A stretch of 64,000 bases of DNA, taken from the NCBI GenBank assembly GCA_021613375.1, contig CM038719.1, forward strand, positions 4,352,289 through 4,416,288, read 5' to 3'. Below the pieces are notes generated by a model, which did not search any database, was not told the DNA's origin, and saw nothing but the letters and a program-made list of their open reading frames with translations. A program made the position numbers and the translations under genes. Positions within the stretch are counted from its first letter, which is position 1. Every line of letters begins with the position of its first letter. The stretch comes from Megaleporinus macrocephalus (Eukaryota; Chordata; Actinopteri; Characiformes; Anostomidae). Below are positions 1 through 23,700 of the stretch, in pieces.

Positions 1-234
1 TAGAATGGAAATGTATGTCATTTATATTAAAAGAGCCTTGGTTGTATTGCTACATCTTGTGTGTAGCCTATGCATAAGTAACTTTATCTATAAACAAATT
101 ACGGAATACATTCACCAAGCATTTGTTTGGGAAACGCCATACTGATACTGGGTTGGTCTTCCCTTGTTGACATGACTGCCTTAAACAGTCATGCCATTTT
201 CAAGCCCACTTTCATCCTGTGAATCTCCCACTCT
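1..234. other. AT-rich DNA, no gene seen
   Basis: Nothing recognisable. It probably belongs to an intron of the plus-strand glutamate transporter whose 5' exons lie left of the window, because the first visible exon (3184) starts mid-protein. Confidence 0.4.
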
Positions 235-690
235 ACCACATCCCAAAGGTGCTCCAATGAATTGGCATTGTGCATTGTGAAATGCTTTTCTACTCACCAT
301 AATTTACACAGTGGTTATCTGCTTTACCTTAGCCTTTCTTTCAGCTAGAACTAGTCTAGCCATTCTCTTTTAACCTCTCTCAATCTCAAGGCATGTCTGT
401 TTGCAAAACTGCTGCTCACTGGATGTTTCTATTTATTGCTTCAGACGGTTGTGCCTGAAAATCCCAGGAGATTAGCAGTTATAGAAGTGCTCAACCCATC
501 TGGCACCAACAGTCTTGTCACAGTGAAAATCACTGAGATTGCATTTCCACATTCTGATGGTTGATGTGAACATTACCTAAAGCTTCTAAACCATATCTGC
601 GTGATTTTATTCACTGCACTCCTGCCATATGATTGAGTGATAAGATAATTGCATAAATGGGTAGCTGAACAGGTGTTCATAATAATGTTC
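235..690. repeat. Dispersed teleost repeat
   Basis: The text resembles a high-copy repeat known from several fish genomes. Recognisable blocks include CCCAGGAGATTAGCAGTTAT near 466, CCATCTGGCACCAACA near 498, AAAATCACTGAGAT near 527 and TTCTGATGGTTGATGTGAAC near 553. The family name is not recalled. An open frame across it is not a gene. Confidence 0.6.
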
Positions 691-2382
691 CGCAAGTGTT
701 TTTTACAATATCAAACTCATTCACTACAGCACAGAAAGTTTTGTGCTGAAATAATTACAGATACTGGTCAGTTTATAAAGGTATGTAGTCCCGCATCTTA
801 ACATATGGACCTTCCATGGACTTCTAAACCAAAAAAACCCAACTACATCCTGTGGTTCAAAGCTGGAATAAATAGCATGTCAGTGGGTTATGTTTTCAAT
901 TACGGTTAATATTTTAAATGACTTTTTTTGCCTATGAGGCTGATAGTCCAATAACCTGTGTGGAAAATAGGGATGAGTTAAATATGTTTGGGTAGTCACA
1001 GAAGCTGTAAAAATTGTAGTAAATTAGAATGTTTGATTATGTGCAAATTAACATATTATGTCAGAACCCTATATTCCACCAGAGGGCACTGTAAAAGTAT
1101 AAACAAACATTGAAAAAGAGCGTCTGACTTCTTTTAGCTGTCAGCAATACTGCTAATGTGTACTACTTTATAATACTTTATAATACTGTACAGGAACTAC
1201 ACCTCATCTTAACATCTTAAGTCCTTTTTCCCCTTAAGTTTTTCCTTTACCTTCAGTGAGCTGCAGAAAATCTGTTTAGGGAAATAAAATGAAGAATTGA
1301 GTTTTTGGTTTGGTTTTTGACAGTGACTAACAGTTTTTTAATGTATGCCTTAAGCTTTTTACTTTTTTAACTAATTTGTGAGTACTACATACAGAACAAG
1401 AACTTGATGACCCTTTAATTACTGGGAATAACTGTATTTTTTTTATTCATATATAATCCTGTGTTTCCTAAAAAAAATCAAAGAAAAGCGTAAATGATGT
1501 AAATGATGTTTATTTTTTATTATTTTCGATGTTGGATGTTTATTTCTGTTTTACTGGCTGCTTGAACTGCTTACCTAACATGCAGTGTGGTTTGAAGGAG
1601 CTTTCCAGATCAGTTAAGCTTTACTGTTTGCCCAAGTTTATCATTCTGGAATCAGACTGTTGGCGACTGCCAGAGCTCTATTAGAAAATAAGCTCATTAT
1701 TTTATTAAGTTGTCTGTCTCATTTATAATGCTGTGCTGTGGGTTAGATAAATGTTTTGGAGTTTGACCCAGAGTTTTTATTTGCTGCGATGCCTGATCTG
1801 TAGTTGTTGAATGTCAGTAATGGTGTATTAGCTTCACCATGTTGACTAATGAACATGCAGAAAAGGTGAATTACCTAAAAGGTCTGTAATATGTAGTATT
1901 TTGTCATTTGCTCTTTGGAGCCCAAGCATTGGCACACACACACACAAGCACACACACACACATTTTTCTTTATCTTTTGCTAACAAAATGCTGACTTTTG
2001 TAAATTAAACAATGAAAGCTCTTGTCAGAAGGCCCACATGTTATTTTAACTGTAACTGATTAGAGCAATTTCACGTTTTATTTTTAACCACAATGCATTG
2101 AAATCTAAAGCTGGCTGTGTCTGAAAGGCTGCTGTCTACTGTTGATATATGTTAGTGCTTATCTTAATGTAAATAACCCATGGAGAATTACAATTTCCTC
2201 CTATTATCTTTCTTTCAGTGCTATTTAGTGATTAGAAGCCAGAGTTTGTGTGCGTGTGTTTAAGTTGGGGGTTAAAAAGGTTAAGGGTCTGACTTATGTT
2301 GGCTATATTCTCTTTATATCTATGTAGCATCTGGCCTTCTTTTCATTTGAGAAGTATGTCTGGATCTCTTTCACATGCATTT
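691..2382. other. Intronic AT-rich DNA
   Basis: Probable intron upstream of the first visible transporter exon. It holds an interrupted CA microsatellite near 1935-1962 and many T runs. I found no coding exon or known element. Confidence 0.4.
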
Positions 2383-3069
2383 TATGCCTGGTTCACACTA
2401 CACAACTGTTTGAGTCGTCAGGTATTTGTGCCGTTCACACTACGTGACTGGTTGAGCTGTAATCGTAAGTCTTTCAGTTGTCGTGGCTTTCATACTACAT
2501 GACTGGTCGGCAACACGGGGTCACGAATTACACGACTTTCACTCTGGAGAATCGCTGACTCATCTGGCTTCGGTCCAAAAACGCGTTTTTGTCAGGAGAA
2601 CACACGAAAACTAAACACACATGAGAGAGTTAGCGATACCACGTAGAACAAACACTATTTCTAAAACAGACATCAACAAACCAGCAGTAGGAGGTGTTAC
2701 TGCGCTGATCTGCAAGAAAGAAGAAAAAGGTACGAAGATGGATAAAGACACGGGGCCAGCAGGGACTGTCTGTTCTGCAGAGAGAGCTGGAGGTCAATAT
2801 TTTATCAATGAAAACGTACGTGTCGCCCACAGCCGCAAAGATTGCATGAACGGTGACGCGGTTCTCTCTCTACGTGATCCCATTGGCTGTAGCTAGACGC
2901 TGCTGACTCACAGTCGCCAGCTGGTCTAGATATTAAACATGCTAGATATTTTCCGGGCGTCTGATCAGTTGGCGATTTGTCTCAGAGCAGAGGATTTTGT
3001 CGGCGATCTGCAAAAAACAGCCGGCAACTGAACAACCAGGCTAAAATCGTGTAGTCTGAACTAGGCATA
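2383..3069. mobile_element. TIR DNA transposon, non-autonomous
   Basis: Terminal inverted repeats bound the element: it begins TATGCCTGGTTCACACTACA, and the reverse complement of its right end reads TATGCCTAGTTCAGACTACA. The ends are TA...TA, so a TA duplication is possible. The interior carries further imperfect copies of the end motif (GTTCACACTACGTGACTGGT near 2432). Short open frames inside it do not resemble a transposase. The superfamily is not assigned. Confidence 0.7.
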
Positions 3070-3183
3070 ACTGTAATGGAGCTCTTTAACTCTATATGCT
3101 TTTCTGATCTACATGCATGTAATTATTCCTTTAAAGGTTCATGTTTTAATCGTCAGAATTTCATCTGTGTTTGCTCCCTGTAG

Positions 3184-14849
<11,666 letters not shown>

Positions 14850-15130
14850 GGTCCAGCCAGTCCCACGCACTGCCCGCTTCACTCTAGCACACTTCTACCA
14901 CGTTCCTTTCTGCTGTGCAGTCTTCAGGTGAAATGCTGGCTGCTGATTGATTTGATTGATTTGAGCGAATGGGCTGCAAAGAAACTTTGAAGCCTTTGGT
15001 TTTTTTTAAAAACTCGAAGCCAAAAAATCAAGCATACGCATTTTTCCCCTTTGGCCCAAATATAGATGACCAGCCAAGATGTTTCACGTCCAGCGTTTGC
15101 TTCTTTAGTTTTGCAAATGAGCAGTGAGGC

Positions 15131-15902
15131 TAGGGCTGGGCGATAAAACAATAATGATAATTATTGTGAAATAACGTTTCCTCGGTAGAACTACAAGACG
15201 TAGTCGATAGAATTAAGTTCCGTCCATGTTTTAGAAGATGACACAAATAGCCAATGAGTGTGAGAATAGCGCCGCCCCCAAACCAATCAAGTGGCTGAAC
15301 TACAGTTCCAGCCATTTCATGTTTGGTTGAAGCGACACAGCGCAGAGTGTAGGCGTAGCGGCAGCTTAACCCACGTGCTAGTAATCTGGTTACTGCAAGC
15401 GTCACAGTCGAGCAGAGAAAATAAAATAAGAAAGAATAACAGAAATTGTTAAACTACTACTGAAAGAAACATGATACACGTGTTAATAATCTATAAATAA
15501 TCTGCTAAGATAAGATAAACAGGTAAACAGGTGCTGTCCTGCTGCTGTGTTGATGAAGCTCTACGGGATGTTTGAGTGCTCGTGCAGTTGTACTGTTGTG
15601 ATCATCTCCACTGTGCAGAGCTGACAGAGCACCACACTGTGGCGTGCCTGTGTGAAAAACTGCCACAACTTTAGATGCATGTGAGCGGTTGTTTATAGCT
15701 GCGGTTTGCGCTCCGGATTAATCCATGTGTGTGTGTGTGTGTGTTTAATACAGTTGTGTTAAAAACAAATTAAGAAAAATTTTAAATTTTGATATCTTCA
15801 CCTCTTACCTAAAGTAAAAAGGCAAAAGTGATTTGATTTATATCATGATATATATCGATATCGACTGATATTAAAAAAATTATTATATATCGCCCAGCCC
15901 TA
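15131..15902. mobile_element. hAT-type non-autonomous transposon with perfect 8-bp target duplication
   Basis: The left end TAGGGCTGGGCGATA and right end TATCGCCCAGCCCTA are inverted repeats. The octamer AGTGAGGC flanks both sides exactly (15123-15130 and 15903-15910), the target duplication size of the hAT superfamily. It is 772 bp and has no transposase. Confidence 0.92.
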
Positions 15903-17155
15903 AGTGAGGCGAATATACCCCAGCAACATGATCATGCACACTGAATACCCAAATAATCATACTTCATGTCAAGCTGTTAAGCAGTTTCTTATACTTGCTT
16001 ATGTGGTTTCTGACACTGTACCGCATATTATAAAAATGAAGGTGATAGTAGCAGCCTGAGAAGCTGCAGAACTATTTGGCACAATGCTGTTTGGCGGGGT
16101 ATAGGATTCTAATACTTCTTACCTACATTAGATTCATAGCTCAAGTGTAAATATAAAGTAGAAAACGTGAGACACAAACATGTCTTTATTGACTGAGGTA
16201 AAATACATAAATGAGACTTTTTGCTGGAATATTTCTCTAATATGTTGCCACAGTCGTATCCAAAACAACTCTGAGACCATCTTCAAGTAAGGTTCTAGCA
16301 TACTAACATGGATTTATTGGTGGGACAATTTTACAGTTGTTTTTTGAAACTTTATGAGAGTGATTCAGGGTCATCAGGCTTTCCTGCCAAACCTGTTATT
16401 GCTGGCTCTTATCACCCTTTTCTTATTGTTTTATGAAGCCCTGTGTTTAAACACTGGGTCAGTCAGATCAAAGCTACAAGTTTCTTTTTTCCCCTTATTT
16501 GAAATTCCTTCATGTACGTCACTCTTTTTCCCCATTCACACCTTTCAGATATTCCAGAAAGTCAGTTATTCACCTTTACGGTAAAGACCTTGCGTAGGTG
16601 CACAAGAAATAAAGGAGCGCTGTCAGGGCAGCCACAAGGCGCACACAGGCTGCTGAGGTCCTATATATAGGTAGTCACGTCCCGCCCATTAATTTCCCGC
16701 CCGTGATTTCCTCATCAGCTTGACCTTTCAGCATGACAAAAACGTGCTGCAAACTATATTCTGATAAACAGATAAAATTACAAAACACTGCCTGCTGTTC
16801 TGGATTCTGTTGTCACAGCGGCTTTACTGCACTGTTGAAATTTCTTTTCCTTGGTGTTAATATTTATTTGATTTGAATATATTTTATTTTGCATTGCAAG
16901 TAATATTTTCTTTGTTGTGTGGTGTATGCTACAATGAGTCAGTAGTTGTTTTTTTTTCTTAACTGCGTTCAAACCAGTTTTTTCTTTATTTTTATCAGAT
17001 CTGTGTATACTTGTCATTTCATTACGCTTTTCTCTCTCTTTAAGCATTTGTACGATAGGCTCTGATTTGTCTTTCTCTGTCTCTGAAATGCCTTTCGTCA
17101 GCCGTTTCCCATTTCTCTTCAGATGACACATCCAACTCGAGTGTATACTGTATGT

Positions 17156-17161
17156 AATAAA
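17156..17161 (+). terminator. Candidate polyadenylation signal of the transporter
   Basis: AATAAA followed within 60-80 bp by a GT-rich stretch (GTGTTGGTGTATGTAC). It would give a 2.3-kb 3' UTR that includes the hAT element. Other AATAAA motifs exist nearer (16608 and inside the hAT copy), so this is only one possibility. Confidence 0.25.
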
Positions 17162-17247
17162 ATCTTAGAGGATTATTTCATTTACTTCTGATGTATGTCG
17201 CCTTCTTTTCTATCTATGCGTGTTGGTGTATGTACATGTTGGCAGTA

Positions 17248-17850
17248 CTGTGCAAAAATCAGTGACTACCCACTGTTTACTTGAAGAAGATTTGATATAA
17301 GATAATCCATTTTCCTAAGTCAATAGTTGAAAATAGCTGAAACAGACCTGGTAGAGCCCCAAAACCGTCCCCATGTGATTTAACTGCAATTAAAAACAGA
17401 GACGAGAATATCATAGGTGTATATATAGGTGTTTCTGTCCATCCTTCCACTGTGAGAAAACACAACACTGTGAGTCTGAAAAGATGTGTAGCTGTTTGAA
17501 AGCTCTTCACTGATCCTCACTCATCAAACAAATAAGCTGCTGCTGTTCTGAGAACAATGGACTGATCACCCCAGAGTCCACAACCTCAACATCACTGAAT
17601 GTGTTTGGGGTTATTTGAATGTTGAGAATCAAGAAATATCAGCTTGACCAGCTTCAAAGACTGATCTCTGAAGGTGTGTCTGAAAGAGAGTCTCCTGAAA
17701 AGAATGGACGATGTAATAATGGTAAAGAGTGGACACACTGAACACTCAAACAACTAATATTATATTATATTATTATATAGGCTACCGTGTGATGTTTTTA
17801 TCCTGACACTGACAAATGAACAGCTTTTGACTGACCTGACTTTTGGATAG
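17248..17850 (+). mobile_element. Tc1-like transposon remnant
   Basis: TA dinucleotides flank ends CTGTGCAAAA and, inverted, CTATCCAAAA, as expected for Tc1/mariner. The interior at about 17555-17620 decodes as WTDHPRVHNLNITECVWGY, a decayed match to the Tc1 transposase segment around its second catalytic acid (DLNIIENVW type). The element is about 600 bp, so most of the transposase gene is gone. Confidence 0.8.
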
Positions 17851-20400
17851 TACTGTTGATGCACTGTGTGTATGTTGTCTTGCTCTACACGCTGTGTAGA
17901 TTTTGATCCTTCAGCTTCAGTTTTAGCCTAAGATATGTTAAGACCTAGAGGGCTTTTATAATAATAACAACTTGCAGACAAAGAAATTACTGGATGCAGA
18001 TATTGCGACAGACGCACAGTGCACACACACACACACACACACAGCCATGAGACAAAGACAGAGATATCGGCACACTTAATCCGCTCAAAGAAGAGAGAGT
18101 GACAGTGGGAGAGCTGAAGAAGGAGAGGGAGAGCAAGGGATGAAGAGGAGAGTAGAGTGCGGCAGATGGCCAGAAAGACGTCAATCCCCCTCATTCTCCT
18201 CAGACAGCGGCGGGATGGGGGTGGGAGTGCCGAGGGGATGCTGGGTGACTGACGTTCGACTGAACACCCTCGACGTCAAAGAGAAGTAGAAAAGCTTAAG
18301 TAAAGATTCTGAATGAGGAGCAGGAAGATACCTCGTGGAGGTCAGACTCTGCGTCAAGCATCCACCCCAGACGATTTGGGATGCTGTGACGAAAAGAGTT
18401 CAGAATAAATCCCTACACAACTCACACAACCCGGCTGGCTTTGGTGTGCCATTGATGGCTCGAATCAAGCAGAGAGTGGAGATTCTAAACTTTCTTTCAA
18501 CACCATATGTGTTTTTATAACTATAAGAGGAGAAATTGTATTAGATTTAAATTTGTTGGTTCACTCTGAGCTGACGACGACATTGGCGTAGAAAACCGGG
18601 GGGCATGGGTGAGACACGTCCCACCCAATATAAGAAACAGGTAGATTTGTCCCACCTAAAAATTAAACCACAGAAATACACATGCTGTGTTTGTTGTTAG
18701 CAACAGGCTCTGGTTGTTAAGTGGTCTTTCACTGTGTTAAGGCTTGTGTTGAGATGCCTGTTCAGAAATATCCTGCAGTCAGCTGATTCACTGACCCGAG
18801 CTCTCGCCTCGCTGGAGCGTCGCGCCAGCTTTAAACGCGAGGTCAGTGATGAGAGCAATAAATAGTAACGATGACCATATACACTGTAATAAAACAGCTT
18901 TAGTATAATGTGTTGTTATGGTAACAGACTAGGAGGGTTTGGGTTAGCTAACGTTTATATTAACTTTAGTCAGGAAGCACTCTGAAACGTAGCATTACAT
19001 TACTCTCTGGCCACGCCCCAAACTGCAGACTGCTACTACACTAAATACATAATAAATAAAATATGATAAATAAAATAAATATAAGAATGCCATCATTAGA
19101 AGTGCGTTCAGTAGTGCAGTATGTAATGTTCCAGAGGGTGCTGTTTGGGACACAGCCTTACTGTCTAACATTTGTGTTAGTCTTGTCTAGTCAGGAAACT
19201 TTAACATACATTTTTTTAACTTTACATTTTAGCATTATGCTCCAAAGAAAATAAAATATTTTATTTTGGTTATATATGTGTATAATCCAGACATTGCATG
19301 TAAAATTGAAGTTTTCTGACAGCAGTACCATGTAATGTGGAGTATCTTATTTAGTTTATAAAGTGAGCTTTAATATTAATAGAAGTACAGATAAAGTTAT
19401 ATTTTGTTGTGGGGCGTTTGGTAATATGAATCAAAGCCCACCCTATCCCCTAAATATTACCTGTAAGCTGATTCCACTGTAGGTAAGGTAGTAAATCACT
19501 GTATGTGTAGTGACGTAGAACAACATTTGTGGAATTACAGTAAACAAATAAAATAAATAAACAAAATATAACTTTATCTGTACATAAAGATAACGATACA
19601 AAAGATAACAATGCTGACGATACAAAGTGGAAAGCAAGAATAATTCAGTAACGTTGTGATCGAATAGGTATGCATGTCCAATGTGAAGCAAAACAGCAAC
19701 ACAGCTTCTAATAATTAATTTTTTGTAGTGAGAAGAACCTACAAATCAGTTCTGTACCATATTTGAGAAAGGAGGTTGTCTTTGCATGGCACCAGTTTTT
19801 CCAACAATTAGCTCTTAAGCTGCAGCTTTTTTTTATCTGCCAATGATGATCAACATTTATAAATGTGATTATTAGGACCATCTCTGGATGATCATTACTG
19901 AGACGTATAACACTTTTTGTGTAAGTTATTTAGTGTAAAATTACGTTTTGCTCTCTTTAAATATTGTAATTGTATTCTGAGTTATCGATCAGGTCCGAAC
20001 ATCTGCCTGGTGCAAAGCATTTTTAAGTATCTCTACTTCAGTAACTACTGTAAACTACTCATGAAATGATTTGTCCATTCTGGCATTTATTTGTTTTTTA
20101 TTTATTTATTTGTGTATTTATTTATAACATAGCAACCCCTATAGGTGGCTCAAAGACATTGCATGCAACTCTTCTTTTCATTTCCTATTATGAATCGTAT
20201 TTACAGTCAGACTTAATCTGTATTTATGACCTTTCTTATTTAACCATTGTTTCCTCCAGCCTACTAACCTCCAACGTGACAGAAAGAGGAAACACTTCAC
20301 TGCAGTGATCTATTAAACTGTTATGAAGATTCTGGAAGTCCCACCAGTCCCAAGGTCTCTCATTTGCCATTCCTGAACTCTGTTCCTGTAAATTTCCAGA
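17851..20400. other. Intergenic DNA, nothing firm
   Basis: Contains a CA tract (18020-18042) and a GC-richer patch at 18180-18300 followed by an open stretch to 18520 (VKHPPQTIWDAVTKRVQ in frame) that I could not assign. A region at 18590-19470 has CCACC/GGTGGG-type ends that may mark an old repeat. Confidence 0.35.
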
Positions 20401-20439
20401 GAATTATTTTATCTGTCTTCCTATTCCCCCAAGAGCAGG

Positions 20440-20463
20440 TGACTCAGACCTGCAGTATATAAG
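20440..20463 (+). promoter_or_regulatory. fgf21: fgf21 core promoter: TATA box with adjacent AP-1-type site
   Basis: TATATAAG at 20456-20463 lies about 200 bp before the fgf21 start codon, so transcription should begin near 20488. TGACTCAG, an AP-1/Maf-type site, ends 8 bp before the TATA box. A compact TATA promoter suits an inducible hormone gene; factor use is inference. Confidence 0.55.
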
Positions 20464-20659
20464 CAATCAGTATATTTGTCATTTCCAGCAGCAGACTGTG
20501 AAGCTGATGTTTATTTTACTCAACTCCTTCAGAGCCCACGGTCACAGACCAAAGACCTTCGCTGAGGCGTTAATCATTCACATCATTTTGGATTATTAGG
20601 CTAATACAGCCATAATTTAATTTTTCGGTTTTGGGTAGTATTGAGTAGTCTGTTCATCC

Positions 20660-20792
20660 ATGTTGCTGGTACACTCCTCCTCCCTTGTTTGGCTCCTCCT
20701 CTTTTTCTTTCTACATCCAAGTGGCTGTGTGCCCATTGACAGCGTGTTGGCACCCTTTGCAGGCCTGGTCAGAGAGCGTCTGCTCTACACAG
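20660..20792 (+). CDS. fgf21: fgf21 coding exon 1
   Basis: The ATG at 20660 is followed by a hydrophobic signal peptide, then CVPIDSVLAPFAGLVRERLLYT. It ends ACA G before GTAAAT, phase 1. Confidence 0.85.
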
Positions 20793-23700
20793 GTAAATTC
20801 ATGTTCATATCTGGCTTTGTTAGTATTGGCATCTGATTGTTTTCATTGTGGTCATCATCCAATATTGGTGTAGCGTCAACTGTGGCTTTAACATGACTAT
20901 AATGGGTGTGTAGTGCAGGTCTTTTCAGTGTACCGGTGTGTTTACACTAATGACTTGCACATTTTTTGTGAGCTGTCATAATTTGTAATTTATTTTCAGT
21001 TGGTTTTATAACAAAGGTAACTAGCCTCTAACAATAGACATTAATTACCTACTAGATTATAACTAAGAATTCTAGAACCAAACTCATTCTGTCTGTGTCC
21101 TCTATGATCTGTATATACGGTCCTGTAAATGTTCTACTATGTTCTATATTGGCAACCCCGATAGTTGTGATGTTGTGCAACATATTAAAAAACAGAATAT
21201 GCAAATCATTTAAAACCTATATTTAAAATAGCACAAAAACAAGTCTTGCTGGGACAGGTTCATGTTTACTACTGTGTTCTTCAGAGGGATTGCTGTAGTT
21301 CTGATTCCTGCTTCATATAGACTTCAGCTGGTCAACAGTTTGAGGTCTTCTTTGTTGTATTTTCTCCAATCTTTTTGTCTGGACGGCAGGCAGGTCACTT
21401 CAGCGCCTGGACTCTTTTACTACAGAGCCAGCTGTTGTAATACTTGCAGAATGTGGTTCATTGTGATACTGAAATAAACAGACCTTCCCTGAAAAAGAGA
21501 TACATGTTTTTCATTGGATGACAACGATATGTTTTTCTGAAGCCCATATATCACATATCGTTCAGCGTTAATGGAGCTTCACAGTGCAGGACACCCAGTT
21601 TATATATATTGTTTTCTTTTTTGCATGCCAGATTTTTAACTCGCGTTTGTGTTTTTGGTGTAGATGATTAAATTTCCAACTTTGCTATTTTAGCCTGAGA
21701 AACATTTGTGCAGACTTGTTGCCCTATTTTTGGTGAACTTCTCCCCATCTTTACTTCTGAGCTGTTGTCAGTTAACCTAATTAGTTGCGAGATGTTCCAC
21801 CAGGTGCTTGTTTAGCGTTATACAGCTTTCCCCATCCTTTGTTTCTTCTTCTTCAACCCATATGAAACATGTTCTTGGCATCAAATTTAAAATAGCAAAA
21901 CAAAATTTCTCACTTTCAACATTAAATATTTTGTGTTTGTACTATTAACAATTAAATATAAGTTTTAAATGATTTGCACGTCATGACATTATGTCTTTAT
22001 TTGCGTTTTGCCCAACATCACACCTTTTTTGGTGTGCCATCCTGTATGTGCTCCACCATGTTCTATGTCTACGATCATGTATGTGTTCCAGTGTGGTTGG
22101 TATCCATCATCTTGTACAAGACTCACATAATGGTTAGATCCTTTAGCTCGTGTTTTACAAGACTCACTGATTTTGTGAATCTTTGCATGATCCCAGAGCT
22201 TCTGTTTACTATTACTGTATAACTGCTCCACGGTGCAGCCCAAGATGGGGCTGGATCCTCTCAGTGTTTCCTCCACACACTAGTCCTCGTTTTGCCATTT
22301 GTTCTGCCAATAGCAACAATAAACAGCAGTTCTTAAAGTAAATTTAATTAGTTTTTTTTCTGAAAGCTGCCACTAACTTGTACTCAGGTAACTTTTTGAC
22401 TTTCCTCAAGCAGCGTATGATCAAAGTGATTAGTACAGCCACCAGTGTATCCACCCATACCTTTTTAATTTCAGTTCTGTTTCATCACTGCTCTCGCCTG
22501 TATTGCTGTTTTCAGTGTTCAGCATTGTGTGTGCTTGTGTGTGTGTTTCAGAGGGCAGGAGACAGGGTCTTTTCCTGGAGATGATTGCGGATGGCTCTGT
22601 GCAGGCCTCCCCTGTTCCAAGCTCTAACTGTGAGTGACTTCAACATACTCTGGCAATAATAATTATAATAATTATAATAATACGTTTATTAATACAGCAG
22701 TTTCAGAACAGTTGCAGCTCAAGCTACCTAACTGACAGGCGATGAAGTTTAACAGTAATAGAAGTTCTTATTTAAAACAAATTAAAAAGCATAAATATTA
22801 AAAAATCATGTGAAGCAATGAAATAAAAATGATAAACCTGAAATACAAAAAAACGTATAAATATCTAAATTTCATACTTCATATTTAACTTATCTTTCTT
22901 AAAAGTGTGCTGAGCTTGACTGCCCATTAAGGGCTCGAACTGAGTTCCACAGTTTAGAAGCAGAACAACAGAAAGAGGAAAGTCCAGTCCACGATCCCTG
23001 TATTTTATGGACAGTGTTTGCAGAAGGCCAGGATGTGCATCATGTGCTGGAATGTAAACAGATATTCTGTGAAGTATGCATGTGCTTATTCAGTCTCATC
23101 TCTGATTCAGTCTTATCTCTGATACACTCCAATGCCTTCTGCAGAGGCAGAGAATGTATTAGACTCTCACTGTGTCTCACTGTGTTATCAAAATGTGCAC
23201 CATGAAGGCATCAGAGCTCACAGGAAATGTGCTGAGCAGTGCAGGTGTTGTGCTAGAACTGTTTGCGTTTCTGTGTGACACTGAGACAGTTTCCTCAAGC
23301 CCTGTTTGATATGGCTATAAAACCTAGAAACATAACTAAATGAGCTGATCAAGGTCAGTAGACACTTTTATAACTGTTTAGATAACAATTCGGCTCAGTA
23401 TTGTATCTCATTCGAGAGATATCAGACATAATATATGACTGTGATTGTTAATAATTACAATGGCTCAATAACTGTAGTAACGTGCAGCGTAGCTTTAACT
23501 TGTAAACAATAACAGCTAACCTGACAAATGTCCAGGACTAGAAGTTCAAAGGACACACTGGATGTCATTATTTTCGTTTTATTAATTTGTGTCACAACTT
23601 GTGTTTTATCATCCCTTTTGATGAACACCATAACTGTTCAAGGGTTGCAGTATACATGGAATAAACACCTCTAGTTTTAGAGGGGCTCATACCATGGGAA

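Larger units (their letters stand above)
14850..17200 (+). other. Probable transporter 3' UTR and downstream DNA
   Basis: The stretch after the stop contains the hAT element at 15131-15902. At 16655-16725 there is a small GC-richer patch with TATATATAG, CACGTCCCGCCC and TTTCCCGCCCG motifs that looks promoter-like but has no gene after it. No other exon was recognised. Confidence 0.35.

Noticed and set aside
433..565. Possible upstream transporter exon (acceptor TTCAG then an open frame)
   Set aside because: The sequence matches a dispersed fish repeat and the frame does not resemble an SLC1 protein.
2621..2896. 91-aa ORF
   Set aside because: Lies inside the 2383-3069 transposon and has no transposase-like motifs.
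16655..16725. Promoter with TATATATAG and GC boxes
   Set aside because: No gene start follows within several kilobases on either strand.
18180..18530. Exon-like open segment after a CTCCTCAG acceptor-like site
   Set aside because: No family recognised, no matching donor, and no partner exon; kept only as a note.
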